From: Ziziphus jujuba
Lineage: Eukaryota; Streptophyta; Magnoliopsida; Rosales; Rhamnaceae
Length of the DNA: 64,000 nucleotides
Assembly (NCBI RefSeq): GCF_031755915.1
Contig: NC_083381.1
Location: 2,988,501 to 3,052,500 of the forward strand
Reading direction: 5' to 3'
Shown here: one piece after another, positions 48,780 to 62,191 of the stretch
How the letters are laid out: every line of letters starts with the position of its first letter
Position numbering within the stretch: the stretch's first letter is position 1
Notes under the pieces: generated by a model
Told to the model about the DNA's origin: nothing
The model's input: only the letters and a program-made list of their open reading frames with translations
Databases searched by the model: none
Translations under genes and position numbers: made by a program

Positions 48780-50224
48780 TATATTCTAATAATGTAAATA
48801 ACCTATTAAATCCAAAATTGATAGTAATAAATATTTCACAACAACTCAAGCATAATTTGGAACCGTTATATGATTTATGGGATCAATTTCTAAATATAGA
48901 TCTTAACTCCCACAACATTTCAATACGATCTTGGTGTAAATTTTTTTATGCATTTGCATATTTATTGATACTTATGTATATATATATACATATATATGTA
49001 CATATATCCTAGTCCTTTATTAAATATACACAAAAAAAAAAAACACTTTGTTTTACCAACATAATATTCACAATACAATTTTAAAAAATAAAAATAAAAT
49101 CCTAATGCCATACTCCAAGGACAAAAGAATCCCTCTCTTAGCGCACGCCGCCCCACACCCGCCAAAATATATATCTATATATAAATAAAAAAAAAATCTT
49201 AAAATCAGATTTCACACAAGCTTTCAAGATTTTTCTTTTGCATTACCAAACAAATTCAATATTTCAACCTATCCTTGTCTCTTTGTTTTTGTTTTTTTTT
49301 TTTTTTGTTTTTAACGTAAGTTACACTTTCAAACTTTTTCAATAATTTTCATTGTCCATGTCGTGTGGAAATTTTGTCATTCCAGTTTAGTGCCATTAAT
49401 CATACGGCAATTCAAAAATTTCCAATATCTCTTAAATAAACCTTTTCTAGTTGTTAACGTTGGTTTTGATGAAATTCTTGGCTCCTAAATGTCAAGATTT
49501 TTTTATACTTTGATAAACATAAATATCAGGATGTTGAATTATATGTCTGAATGATTAAAATGTAATTCCTAAAATGAAATAATTATTAAAAAAAGGTATT
49601 TATGGGAGAATATAAATGCTTCAAGTTTGTTAATTATCCTAATTATTTACCAATTAATTGGTCATACGATGTATTGGCCTACTTATCATAAGGGCAGTTA
49701 GAAACAATCAGTCTGGTGGCAAATTAAAATGAATTTAAACCGGACAAAAAATTGACTTAGACATTCTACACGGTTCTATTGGGACAAAGTCACCATATTA
49801 TGTCAAAGTTTAAAATTTTCGTTTCCAGTATAAAGAAAAAAATATATGAATATTATATATCAGTAAAATATTTATATAAATTAAAGACTTTATCAAACTT
49901 TCCTCCTTTATGTAATTTGCTTTCTTTTCTACCGACACAAAAAAAAAAAGAAAAAAAAAAGAAGGAAATAGAAAATTTGAGACGGTGTGCTAGCATATAC
50001 ATTAATTGATAAGTTCATTTATCTTTTACAAACGTTACCTTGTCTATCTCTTTTTTGCTAGGAACCTTACCTTGTCTATCTCAGGCACCTCATTATTGAT
50101 CAATTTAATTTAGTCAGTTAAGTCAATAAAGAAATTATGAAGATTGGACTCTTATCATGTCAATTCAACATAGAAATTAATGATAATAAAGTTGTATGTG
50201 GAAGAATGAGCTTTGAATTTTCTA
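48780..50224. other. RLP-cluster spacer, third copy
   Basis: From about 49080 it is colinear with 36890-37960 and 62370-63430 (landmarks AATCCCTCTCTTA, GCATTACCAAACAAATTC, TTGTCTATCTCAGGCAC). It is the upstream flank of truncated RLP copy 3. No genes seen. Confidence 0.7.
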
Positions 50225-50562
50225 GCATCAACCAGTGGTTGATTAATTTGATAATTAATCATCGGAAAAATTCTAAAATATTCCACAACAATAGTTTGTG
50301 AAATGATGTTTAATAATTGACAGAATCCTATAGTTCTTTCTTTCTTCTTCTTTTTCTTTTTTATTTTATTTTATTTTTTATATATAGGTGTTTTAGTATT
50401 TTAAGAAGTCAATATATATATATATATATAAAAGAAAAACGCAAGTGGGATAAGTATTGATCAACATTGGTGAAATAATTAGACTTTATATGTATTAGCA
50501 TATAAATAGATATTCAACTCATACAAATTTCATATCTTTCTAGTCTTAACTAATTAAGCATG
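50225..50562 (+). promoter_or_regulatory. RLP upstream region, copy 3
   Basis: Matches 19580-19871 closely but lacks the SINE. The TATA-like TTTATATGTATTAG at about 50486-50499 is weaker than in copies 2 and 4. Confidence 0.6.
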
Positions 50563-50634
50563 ATGGAGAATTCCAGCCACCTTTTTGTGTTTCTAATAAC
50601 TGTGAATGTTTTTATTATACTCTCTTTTTATAAT
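50563..50634 (+). pseudogene. Truncated RLP copy 3: signal peptide only
   Basis: [24 protein letters not shown] matches the RLP signal peptide and then stops at the same point as copy 1. A second in-frame ATG lies directly before it (50560). The following 50635-51080 is AT-rich without genes and colinear with 19944-20385. Confidence 0.8.
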
Positions 50635-51079
50635 TCTCTTACCATATTATATATATATATATATACATATATATACAAAATCAAGCTTACATAAAGACAA
50701 TATGATGATTTTAATATTAGATATAACTTTATTACTTTTTAAATTATATCAAGGGTCATGATTTAAAATTTAAAAATAGTTAAATATTGATTTAGCGCTA
50801 TACTTAAACCCTATTAAAGAAGAATAAACCATTTTAGAACCCATTAATCAATAAATATAATTTTTAATTTTAGCCCTTATGCAATTCAAAGGTTGAAAAA
50901 GAAAGTTTTGACGTTAGTTTTTATATTAAGAACATGATTTTAAGTCTGGTCTTATATATATATATATATATATAGCTTTAATATAGAAACAATCAGGTTC
51001 ACTTTATAATATGAGAATTCAATACTGAATATCATTTTAGGAGGACTAGTTTTATTTCAGAGTAGACAAGTCCACTTTG

Positions 51080-51397
51080 TAGGGTTAAATGTTAAAGCAT
51101 TCACTCTGGAGCAAAATTAACCCCTTAGAAATGATGTTCAGCGTTAGATTCTCACTTTATAGAGTAAACCTAATCCTTTATAAGAAAACCATATATGCGT
51201 GTATGTGTGTGTGAATGATGTTCAGCATTAGATTCTCATCTTATAAAGTGAACTTGGTCTTCTTTATAGAAAAAGAGTGTATGTGTGTGTGTGGGTGTGT
51301 GTGTGTGTGTGAAAGATATTCAGCATTAGATTCTCACTTTATGGAGTGAATCTAGTCCTCTGTATAGGAAAACCGTATATGTTTGTGTGTGTGTATG
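51080..51397 (+). repeat. Tandem units with GT microsatellites, copy 2
   Basis: Units with TTAGATTCTCA..TTATAGAGT, TAGGAAAACC and (GT)n, colinear with 24417-24752. GT tracts are shorter than in copy 1. Confidence 0.85.
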
Positions 51398-52629
51398 TGT
51401 AATGTTAGGAAATTAATAAACCTAAAAATCCAAACATATATATATGTATATACATATAAATATAAGTATCTATAAAATAAATATAAATATGAATATCTCT
51501 ATTTATATTAATATATAAAATAAATAGAATAATTATAATGTGATAACGTAAAAGAATTCATAGGCAGTTGTTAGAATTAATATTCCTAAAAAGTTGATCT
51601 TTATATGTTAATCGAGGCAAGAGTTGAACTTTCTTTCCTTAAGATAATATTCACTCTACTACGGTGCTCATAGTTTTACAATGATTGTCTACCAGGATAT
51701 AAAGATCACTTTTTTGAATAGTAACACTCCAAATTTAAAGAACAACGAACCAAGCAAACTTTTCAATTCTCTCTATACACACACTTGTTAATTGTTTTCA
51801 ATGCCTTCAACTAAAATCCAATATATGGTATTGATAGGATTAAGAAGGATATCAAGAAGAGACATAATGATTCAAAAGAAGATATAATAGACAAACACAA
51901 TGTTTCAAGGGAAGACAAAATAATTGGGAAAAGACACATTGATTCAAATATACACAGATGCATGAAAAACATTACAACTGTTAGTAATGAAATAATATAA
52001 ATTTCTAACTATCCTCTACATGAATAAAAATTGACACATTTAGAGAGAATTAGCATGGAAAGTAATTGCTTCTGGAAAGATAGCTTTTGGCTTTGAATCT
52101 TCCTTAGTGACAATTTATTGGATTTACAAGCTAATAAGTGAACATGATGTTTTAAACTTTTAGCCATTATTGTAAACCAAAACAATAGAATTCACATAAT
52201 CACTCTCCTAAACATTGTTGGTTCTTTCGGCTGTATTCATTTTGGCCCTGAACATTCCTATTAAGAGTTTTCTGTAAAATCCCATTTCGATTTGCAAAGT
52301 ATAGGAGTCATTAAAAGAAATGCTTATCTTAACACACATTACATGCAACACTAATTATAATAAAAATAGGTATAGTTATATAACTCTTAATGTTTTTGTA
52401 GAGTCAATCGAGATTCGGTCATCCCTTTGAACCTAAATCTTAGGATCTGTAGTCAATTAGATAAGGTTGCCATCAAGATAACTCTAAATTAATGGCTTTA
52501 ATCTCATTCCCCTTGATGAACAATAAATTGCTCTCTTGTTAAACCTTTAATCAGTGGATCTGCAAGATTATCCTTAGATTTCACATAATCTATACATATT
52601 ATTCCATTTAAGAGCAATTGTTTTACAAT

Positions 52630-53800
52630 ATTATGTCTTGGATATATATATCAAGATTTACCATTATAATTTTGGCTCTGTGCCCTTCCAATAGCAGATT
52701 GACTATCACAGTGTATGTAAATAGCAGGTAGAGGTTTTGTCCATCTTAGAGTATCCTCTAGGAAATGTTCAAGCCATTCCGCTTTTTCTCCAACTTTATC
52801 TAAAGCAGTAAATTTAGATTCCATTGTGGACCTTGCAATACAAGTCTGCTTTGGAAGAATTCCAAGATATTGCTCACCTCCAAGCATAAAAACATATTCA
52901 CTGGTGGATTTTGAATCATTTGAGTCAGATATCTAATTAGCATCACTTATCCCTCAAGTATAGTAAGATATCTTGTATAATGTAATCCATAATCCATGTA
53001 TGTCTTATATATATAAGAACTCTAATTATTGCTGTCCAATGATTTATACTAGGATTACCTATGTACTTACTCAATTTGCTAACTGAGTAAACTATATCTA
53101 GTCTTGTACAACTCATAATGTACATTAGACTTCCTATGACCTGAGAATGTTCTAATTGTGATACACCATTTCTATGATTTTTATATAATGGAAAGTTTGG
53201 GCCTACTGGTGTTTCTGAAATACAGTCACTATCTTTCTCAAACATATTAAGCAACTTTTCAATATAATGCTTTTGAAACAGAATAAAACTATCTTGTGTT
53301 CTAGAAATTTTAATTCCCATAATAACATCTGTTGATACCTAAATCTTTCGTCTCAAATTTACTAATCAAAATTTCTTATTAGCTTGAATTATTTCCTTAG
53401 TACTAGTGCTACCGATGATGAGCATATCATCTACATAAATACATACAATTAAAACAATATTTAGTATCTTTCTTATAAAAATATTTAACACATTCATTTA
53501 TTCTAAACCGATTTGATTTCTTTACATTATCAAACTTTTCATGCCATTGTTTTGGAGCTTGTTTTAAATCATATAATGATTTTACAAGTTTGCAAACTTT
53601 ATTTTCATCCAGGGGCTACAAATCATTCAGGTTGTTCCAAATCTCTTCATCTAATTTATCATTTAAAAATGTCATTTTTATATCCATTTGATGTATCTCT
53701 AAATTCTTTACTGCAGCAATAACAATTAACATTCGAATAGACATAGTTCTTGTAATTGGTGATTATGTATCAAAATAATCTATACTTTTTGTTTGTTTGT
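52630..53800 (-). pseudogene. copia RT and RNase H remnants, copy 2
   Basis: 53320-52943: MGIKISRTQDSFILFQKHYI, VIGSLMYIMSCTRLDIVYSV and YIGNPSINHW. 52887-52651: RNase H with [29 protein letters not shown] and [15 protein letters not shown] core fragments lie at 53760-53470. Frames are broken. Confidence 0.88.
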
Positions 53801-53870
53801 AGCCCTTTGCCACTAATTTAGCCTTATATTTATCAATTGATCCATCAGCTTTCATCTTTGTCTTAAAGAT

Positions 53871-54720
53871 TCACTTGTAATCTAAAGGCTTACTTCTAGG
53901 CAAAAGATTTACTAATTCCCATGTGTGGTTTTGCATTATGGACTTTATTTCATTATTAATCACTTGTTTCCAATAAGGAGCTTCAAGTGTAGACATAGCT
54001 TTTCCAAAATTCTTTGGTTCATTTTCTAACATGTAAGTTAAAAATTTCAGACCAAAAGATTTTGAAATTTTCATTCTTTTACAGTGTTTTGGCTCATTGT
54101 CCATTTCCTTTTGATTTTCATTCTCATCATAAGTTCTTTTTGAAGAATTTAGATCAGGTACCATTTTACAAGGAAATATATTTTTGTAAAAATATGCATT
54201 TCTAAATTTAATAATTGTATTAACATGCACGTCAGAAATTTCAAATTTACACATAAGGAACCTATAAGCATTACTATTAATTGTAAGTCCAATAAATATA
54301 CAATCAACAATTTTAGATCCTATATTAATTCTTTTAGAATCATGTATTATTACTTTAGCAAGATACCCTCATACTTATAAGTATTTATAGGTAGGCTTTC
54401 TACTTTTCCATAACTTATAATGCGTCATATTAGATTTCCTATGAGGTATTTTAATACGAAACGAATTTATAGAAAGCAATGCTTCCCTCCACATAGTTCG
54501 AGGTAAAACAGAACTTATCAACATGGCATTCATCAAGCGTTTTACAATACCATTAGATTGGAGTGAATATAGAGCAGTGGTTTGGTGAATATTCCATGTT
54601 CAGAACAACATAAATTAAAAGGAGTATCATATTCACACCTCTATTACTTTTTAACACCTTAATCTTTTTACTAAGTTGATTTTTAATTTAATTTTTATAA
54701 AGCTTAAATGCTTCTAAAAT
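53871..54720 (-). pseudogene. copia integrase and linker remnant, copy 2
   Basis: In broken frames from about 54650: SEHGIFTKP, YSP-like NLMV, NAMLISSVLPRTMWREALLS INSFRIKIPHRKS, WKSRKPTYKYL..WGYLAKV and GSKIVDCIFIG, the end of the integrase core and its C-terminal block. An open stretch, 54254-53871, covers the linker (NTIIKFRNAYFYKNIFPCK, SIMQNHTWELVNLLPRSKPL). Confidence 0.85.
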
Positions 54721-55056
54721 CCCATCTTTGGATCTTAATAAGTATACATAATAATCATCAATAAATATGATAAAATATTTTTTATCACCTCTTGTTTGCA
54801 CAAATTTTAAATCATATATATCACTAAGAATTAAATCTAAAAATTGAGTATTTCTATCAATGGTATGAAAATGTGTCTTTGTTAATATAGATTCAATACA
54901 AGTTTCACATTTATAATCTAAATCAATATCAAAATATGGTATTAAATTTAAATTAACTAACCTTTTTATAGTAATATAACTAACATATCCTCATGTACCA
55001 TGCCAAATATTAGAAGACTCAATCAAACAAGCAGATGAATTATTATTATTATTATT

Positions 55057-56369
55057 AGGGATAAATGCAATTCAATACCTTTTATAATCACAAATGTTTC
55101 AATTGAAATCTCTAAAGTCAATTGTAACATATTAATACGCCATATTTTCAAAATCATTTCAAATTAGTCCAATTAGGATTAATTTTAACAGATTCTGTCA
55201 ATTTGAGGCCACATGCACCTCACTTGACCCCCCAAAATTATTATTATTTTTTTTTTCAAAATGTCAATTGTTTATTTTGTAAGAGTTAAAAAAAAAAAAA
55301 CATTAGTATCCTCTAAAATTACTAAATTTTGTTTTGGGATCTCTAAAATCAATTTTTTCGTATTGATAAAAAAATACTAAATGTTTTACAAAATCTAAGA
55401 ACTAAAAAAAATTAGATGCTAAAAAAATTTTGAGAACATGATAAAAATACAAGATAGTAAAAGAAAATTTTAACTGTCTTAAAAAAATACCAGATACTTA
55501 AAAAAAATTTGAGAGCCCAAACTACTAGATGGTTAAATTTTTTTTTAAAGCATAAAAAAAATACAAGATATTCAAAAAAATTCTAAGCCTGATAAAAGTA
55601 TCAAACGTTCAAACATTTAGTATTTTTTTTACCATCTGATTTTTTTAGACTTTTAGAATTTTTTTTTTAACATCTAGTTTTCTTTTTTTGTTGGATTCCC
55701 CAATTTTTTTTAATATCTCGTATTTTTTTCAAACACTCAGATTGTTTTTTAATGAATTGGTAAATTTTTTGGCTTTCAAAATTGTTTGTACATATGATAC
55801 TTTTATAAGGCTCTCGGAATTTTTTTGAATATCTGATTCTTTTTAATCATACTTTCAATTGCTTTTTCTTTTTTTACCATTTGATATTTTTTTGGGCTCT
55901 CAGATTTGTTTGAACATCTGGTATTTTTTTGAGGCAGTCAAATTTTTTTTTACTATCTTGTATTTTTATCATGTTTTCAAAAATTTTTAGCATCTATTTT
56001 CTTTTTTGAGCTCTTAGATTTTGTTAAACATCTAGAATTTTTTATCAATGTAAAAAAATTGATTTTAGAAACTCCAAAATAAAATTCAATGATTTTTATA
56101 GGTATTATTTTTTTTACTTTTTTATTTTTATTCCTATAGAATAAACGAATGAAATTTTTCTTAAAAAAAAAAAAAAAAAAAAGTCATTTTTTGGGGGGAT
56201 CACGTGAGCCACACGTGATCCTAAATTAATGAATTTGTGAAAATTAACTCAAATTGGATCAATTTAAAATGAGTTTAAAAATATAAGATATCAGTATGTT
56301 ACAATTGATTTTAGAGATCCCAATTAAAATATTCGTGATTATACAAGGTACTAGAATGCATTTATCCTT
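55057..56369. mobile_element. 1.3-kb foldback (palindromic) element, copy 2
   Basis: Ends AGGGATAAATGCAATTCAAT and, reverse-complemented, AGGATAAATGCATTCTAGTA. The arms pair over several hundred bases (for example CTCTAAAGTCAATTGTAACAT against CTCTAAAATCAATTGTAACAT). Colinear with 28806-30093. The right arm carries GGGGGGATCACGTGAGCCACACGTGATCC, itself a small palindrome. Confidence 0.8.
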
Positions 56370-56496
56370 TGGAACTTTAACCCTCCATTGGGACTTTGAT
56401 TTTCAAATTTCCTTTTCTTGGTCTTGTTGGTCTTATGCCCTTATTCTACTACATTTGCCTTGCTTTCCATTGGATTTCTACTTTTATTTCAAAAAT

Positions 56497-57121
56497 TCAA
56501 TTATCTTCTTCTGTTCTCAAACTCACAATTATGTCCTCCAGCCCAATCTTTTTACGTTTATGTTTTAAATAAATTTTAAAATCCTTCCAAGATGGTGGCA
56601 ATTTTTCATTCACCGCAGCCACTTGGAAAGACTCACCAATTTCCATTTTTTCAACATAGATTTGAAGAAAAATGAGTTGGAGCTGTTGGACTTGATTTAG
56701 TGCACTCTTTGAATCAATCATTTTAAAATCCAAAAGTTTAGCAACAACGAATTTTTTTCATGTTAGTATCTTCCGTTTTATATTTTTTCTCCAAAGATTG
56801 TCATAAATGTTTTGTAGTTTTAACATTACTAGATACATTATATAGTGTGTTACTTAAATCATTAAAAATATAATTTTTACATAGAAAGTCCGAATGGTGT
56901 CATGCATCCATTGCTACTATCGTTTGAGCATTAGTTTCATTTTCATGAAGAATGGGAGCACCCTTAGTAAGAAATTTGGCTAAGTTTAAAGTAGTAAGAT
57001 AAAATAATATTTTTTGTTGTTATTTTTTAAAATCAAAACCACCAAATTTCTCAGATTTTTTAGCATGACCTAAAGATGTAGAAAAAATAATAACAAATAA
57101 AGATGTACTAGATGCCATTTC
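56497..57121 (-). pseudogene. copia gag remnant, copy 2
   Basis: Starts MASSTSLFVII... at about 57119, then KKSEKFGGFDFKK, a stop, QQKILFYLTTLNLAKFLTKG, KKYKTED and SFQVAAVNEKLPPSWKDFKI YLKHKRKKIGLEDIIVSLR. The core is better preserved than in copy 1 but is interrupted by stops and frameshifts. Confidence 0.87.
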
Positions 57122-57543
57122 TATAGACAAAAATATTACCAAAAAATTACTAATTAAGCAATAATTAAACTAAATAAATAATTTTGTTTATAAAACAAAA
57201 TTAAAATATGTAACAGTGTATAAACATATGTACAAATGTAAATATTTTATAAATTTAAGATGCAAATATAAAATAATTAATTTCCACTATAATACTTATT
57301 ATAATATAAAGGATATGCTTTATATATAAAATACTTGGTAAATATATATGTGAATGAAATATATACAATAAAATACTTGGTAAATATGTTAATGGAATAT
57401 ATACAATATATATGTGTGAATGAAATATATATAACGTATAATAAACACTGAACACACGCAAATAGATATTATATATTAAATATTAATATATAATACATAT
57501 AGTAAATATTTTGTAATAACTATACTAGTACAAAATATATGTA

Positions 57544-57615
<72 letters not shown>

Positions 57616-57886
57616 AAAAAATAAAGAAATAAAGAAATAAAAAAGTAAAAGAAGGATACGTAAACCAGTGAAATGTATGAATTATAATAACAATAAAATT
57701 GCACAATATCACATAATATATAAAAATATATATGTATATAAATATCAAAGAAGTGATAAAGATGATATATCTACGTATGGACAAATTTCCTAAACTTTAC
57801 AAAATAGATAAATATATATAAATTTTACAAACCATGAAGAGATTATTTATCAAATCTAATTTATTAGTATTATAGTGTTTTAAGAT

Positions 57887-58569
57887 TGTTAGGAAATTAG
57901 TAAACCTAAGAACCCAAACACACACACACACACAAACACACACACATATATATATATATATAGGCTACGGTGCGATCTGTTGCATGCGGATCCGCACCAA
58001 AAGCGATTTTTTTTTTTTCCAAAAAGTGTCACTTTCGATGAGAATTCGCATGCGGATGGATGATACGGATTCGCATGCGAATGGATTGCACCATAATCTC
58101 CTCCTATATATATATATATATATTTGTATATAAGTATCTACAAAATAAATATAAATGTGAATATTTCTATTTATATTAATATATAAAACAAATAAAATAA
58201 TTATAATGAGATAATTAAAAGAAACTCACAGGTAGAAATTCAAAGAACATTGAATCAAATAAAGTTTTCAATTCTCTCTATATACATATTTATTAATTGT
58301 TTTCAATGCTTTAAAAAATAATCTCATATAGTATTTATAGACTTAAAAAGGATATAAAAAAGGAATATAATGATTCAAAAAAGATATACCAGATAGACAT
58401 AATGTTTTAAGGGAAGACACAATGATTGGGAAAAGAAACATTAATTGGAATATACACAGACACTTTAAAATCATTACAACTGTTAGCAATAAAACGATGC
58501 AAGTTGTATCTTTCTATCAACATTCATAATGTTTCAGAAATAATTTTTATTCATTATAAATTTTTAACA
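57887..58569 (-). repeat. 5' LTR of copia copy 2, with a MITE insertion
   Basis: TGTTAGGAAATTAG...TTTTTAACA, paired with 51403-52010. The MITE at 57963-58104 interrupts it. Long TA and GT tracts lie just outside, at 57546-57608. Confidence 0.88.
57963..58104. mobile_element. Small MITE in a TA microsatellite (member 3)
   Basis: Inverted ends GGCTACGGTGCGATCTGTTG and, reverse-complemented, GGAGGAGATTATGGTGCAAT. Inside are repeated GCATGCGGAT and GGATCCGCACC motifs shared with member 2. The same LTR in copy 1 (near 32300) is uninterrupted. Confidence 0.72.
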
Positions 58570-58574
58570 TGTAA

Positions 58575-61500
58575 TGATGATTTAGCGGCTTGCATTAGCT
58601 ATCTTATGTTGTATGACACAATGTTGGTATCCGTAAATTATGTAGGTAAATTATTTATGGATGATAAGATTATTTTATAATACTTATATGAAAATATTAA
58701 TTTTATAATACTTATTTTTATTGTTATCTTTTAATACTAAAAATCTATTATTAGAAAGTGAAAATTTAATGGTTGAGACAGACGTGAATTTCTCTACTCC
58801 CCTTTTGACTCAACTTGATTGTTGTTAATTAAATTGTTAAATGATATGTAGATCCAATTCTTTTTTCCTTTTTTTTTTTTATAAAAAAAAAATGAAAACT
58901 CATGCTTTTTTACCTGAACTTAGTATTGTGTCATATAAATGTTATAAATCATAAGATAGGCTACATAGCGCATTATGTCATAAGTACCTGTATATATATA
59001 TATATATGTATATATATAATTAGGTTGAATGAATGGTTTTATTATCAAAATTTCCTTTATTAGTCATTGAATCATTTCAATAACTAAGATTTAAAAATAC
59101 ATTTATAGCATTATAGTTCCTACAAGGTTTATTTTACATAAATAAAGTTTTAACATATCATTAAATTCATAATTGGCCACAAATTAATTTTCAAATCTTA
59201 GCATTCTATATAATCCAATGGCTAACAAGTGAGATTATATATACATACACATATATATGAATTTCCATAATGACATTCTTTCTCATATTTTGGATTACAA
59301 GATTTTAAAATGCATTTGAAATTTATATGAGTCTATACACGATTCATTTTATCTTCTTAGAATTTTAGCATTTCATTATACTTACATAAATTCCAAATCT
59401 ATCATTAAATCTTACCAATTGAAGTAATCAAATGGTTAATAGTAAATGTTTTTATAGTAAAATCTTTAGACCATCCTCACATAATCCTCATAATGACATA
59501 TTTTTAGCGTAGATATAATTATCAATTTGAAACACCAAATATCAAAAAAATTTAAACCACTGAAAAATTCTTTTTTGATATTAATGATATGTTTTTATCT
59601 TTACTTTTTTGAAAACTTTATTTATCTTAATATTATTTATCAAAATACTATATTTGGTACTAACAAGCATTTGTATTTGTTTTATTATATAGAATAGTTT
59701 TAATGTTTAGGAACTATTTTATTAGCATTTTATTTTAATTATTGTATCTATACTTTATTTTGCTATGTTGTACTTTATTTTGCTATATTAACATTTGATA
59801 TGCAAAATTTATGTTTTAAGTTAAATGTTTATAATTTTTATAATTTTTACAACATTTTTATTGATGATTTTACAAAATCATATATTCAATGTCGATATCA
59901 ATATTTTCTTCGATGGAGGAGGCACACGAAACAACTGCATAGCATTAAAATAATGCTGTTAGATGTTTGGCTCTTTATCACATTTCCCGTGGCGTATAGA
60001 TCAATCCGACACACCACTTAGCACGGTATAACCAGACCAAATAAATGTAGGAGATGGTGGGTTCAGGCCTGCACAATTCTCATTAAGCCAGGTTGGCTTT
60101 TTTTATTTTTTATTTTATTTTATTTATTTATTTATTATTATTATTTTTTTCGTTTCATCTCTGGTTTTTGCTTTATAGTATATGATCTGTAAAGGGCAGA
60201 TTCCTCCTAATAATTTAAATATGTCAGCTCTAGCTTTGTGTGAGTGTAGTGTTTTGCGTGGTTGTATTAACATTAATAATAATCAAAACTTAATTTAATA
60301 TAGCATGAATAATATAATCAATTCTAAAAATATATATAGATGATAGAAAAACAACCAATTTTGTCCACTGTGAACAGTAATTATTTAAGAAAATTATATT
60401 CATAATAATAAAATTTAATTTTTTTAAATTAAAAGTAATTTTTAAAAAAAATTTATTGTGCAGTACATTCTTACACCAAACATTGTACATTATTAATACA
60501 ATATATTGCAATTCAATATAATGAGACATAATTAATATAATATATTCTTGCATATCAAATGTGTCCATAATGATAATGATTATAGTGGGCAGTTAGTGCC
60601 ATTCCCTTTTTTTCTCCATTCAGTTTGAAAGGAAGAGTATTAATTGAGAAAATTGATAGTTATTAACTTAGAGACCAGAAAAATAAATATTAACTTGGAG
60701 ACGAAGAAAATAAACATTAGAATAAATAGTCGTAACTTTTACAAAATAAAATAGCAGGTGTTGATTGAAAGACGAATAATGAAATAGGTGATTGGAGAGT
60801 TTCAGTCCGTATAATTGTGCTTAAGCCCTGTTTAATATAGTTTTTGGGAAGCCAGATTCAAAAGCTTCTTCTAAGAGTGTTTTGAGTAATTTTCAAAAAG
60901 CATTTCTGGCTTTGAAAAGCACTTTTAATTGAAACAAATGAAAAATAGCTTCTTCAAAAAGCATTTCCAAAATAAGTATAAAACAAACATTAAAAAAAAG
61001 AAAAAATTACTATGTCAAATAAAGCCTTAATTACCATAAAATTTTACTCTAACTTGATTTTACTACGAGGATATCCCATACACAACACAATAAAAAAAAA
61101 TAAAAAAATAAAAAAAATCCAATGGCCATATCGCAAGGACAAAAGAATCCCTCTCTTAAAATAAAAAATAAAAAAAGACCTCAAAATAAGATTTGACACA
61201 AGATTGATCTGAAGATTTTTCTTTTTGTATTAACAAAAAAATTAAATGCCATCTTTTATACATAGATTAATGAAATATATGTGGAAATGATTAAAATGCA
61301 ACTTCTAAAATGAAATAACTATAATAAAAAAGAATTTTTGCAAAGAGTATAGACATTTCAAGTTTGTTAATTTATTCAAATTATGTACCAATTAAAAAGT
61401 CACATAATGTACTGATGTATTTATCATAAAGGCAGTTAGAAATAGTCAATGCAGTGGCAAATTAAAACGAATTTAAAGCAAATCAAAATTGGTTTCCATA

Positions 61501-62159
61501 TATTCTATGTGGTACTTTCATTAGGAGATAAAGTTATTACGATTATATTTTAATTCGAATCATCCGTTTCAGACATAAAGAAAAAAATATATGTATATTC
61601 TACACGAGAGAAAAGTTTGGAATTCGACCTCTCCGGTCATGGACTTCTTTTTTGTTTAGGATCCCCTTTCTACTCTACATTCAATTATTTATTGAGCCTG
61701 GTGTGGAATCACCATCTAAGTAAAATATTGATAAAATTAAATAGCTTATTAAACTTTTCTCCTTAATAATCTTTTCTTTTCTACCCCAAAAAAAGAAGAA
61801 GAAAAGAAACAAAAAGAAAATTTTCATACCGTGTGGAATTGATATATTCCTTTATCCTTGAAAACGTTATCCTGCCCATCCAAGACGTTTGGCTCTTTAT
61901 CACATTTTCCTGGCGTTTAAATCACTCCCAATACACCACTTGGCACGCATAGACAGCCCAAATAAGTGCAGGGGATGGCGGGGGTCATGCCTGCACATTT
62001 CTCATTCAGCCAAATAGGTGGTTTTATTTATTTATAATATATATTTTTTAAATTTAATATATATATATTTTAATCTTTAGCTTTTGTTTTGCCCATGTAT
62101 ATACGTTTACTTAAAAAAAAAATCATTTAAATAATATTAATTTTCCTTTTGAATGGTAG

Positions 62160-62191
<32 letters not shown>

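Larger units (their letters stand above)
51403..58569 (-). mobile_element. Decayed Ty1/copia element, copy 2
   Basis: LTRs 51403 to about 52010 and 57887-58569, with a perfect target duplication TGTAA (51398-51402, 58570-58574). Orientation and site are the same as in copy 1, so both descend from one insertion. Reading leftward: gag (57121-56497), foldback, integrase (about 54720-54250), linker and RT (54254-52940), RNase H (52890-52630). It retains about 650 bp of integrase that copy 1 lost, but its 3' LTR has lost about 60 bp near its inner end. A MITE sits in its 5' LTR. Confidence 0.9.
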
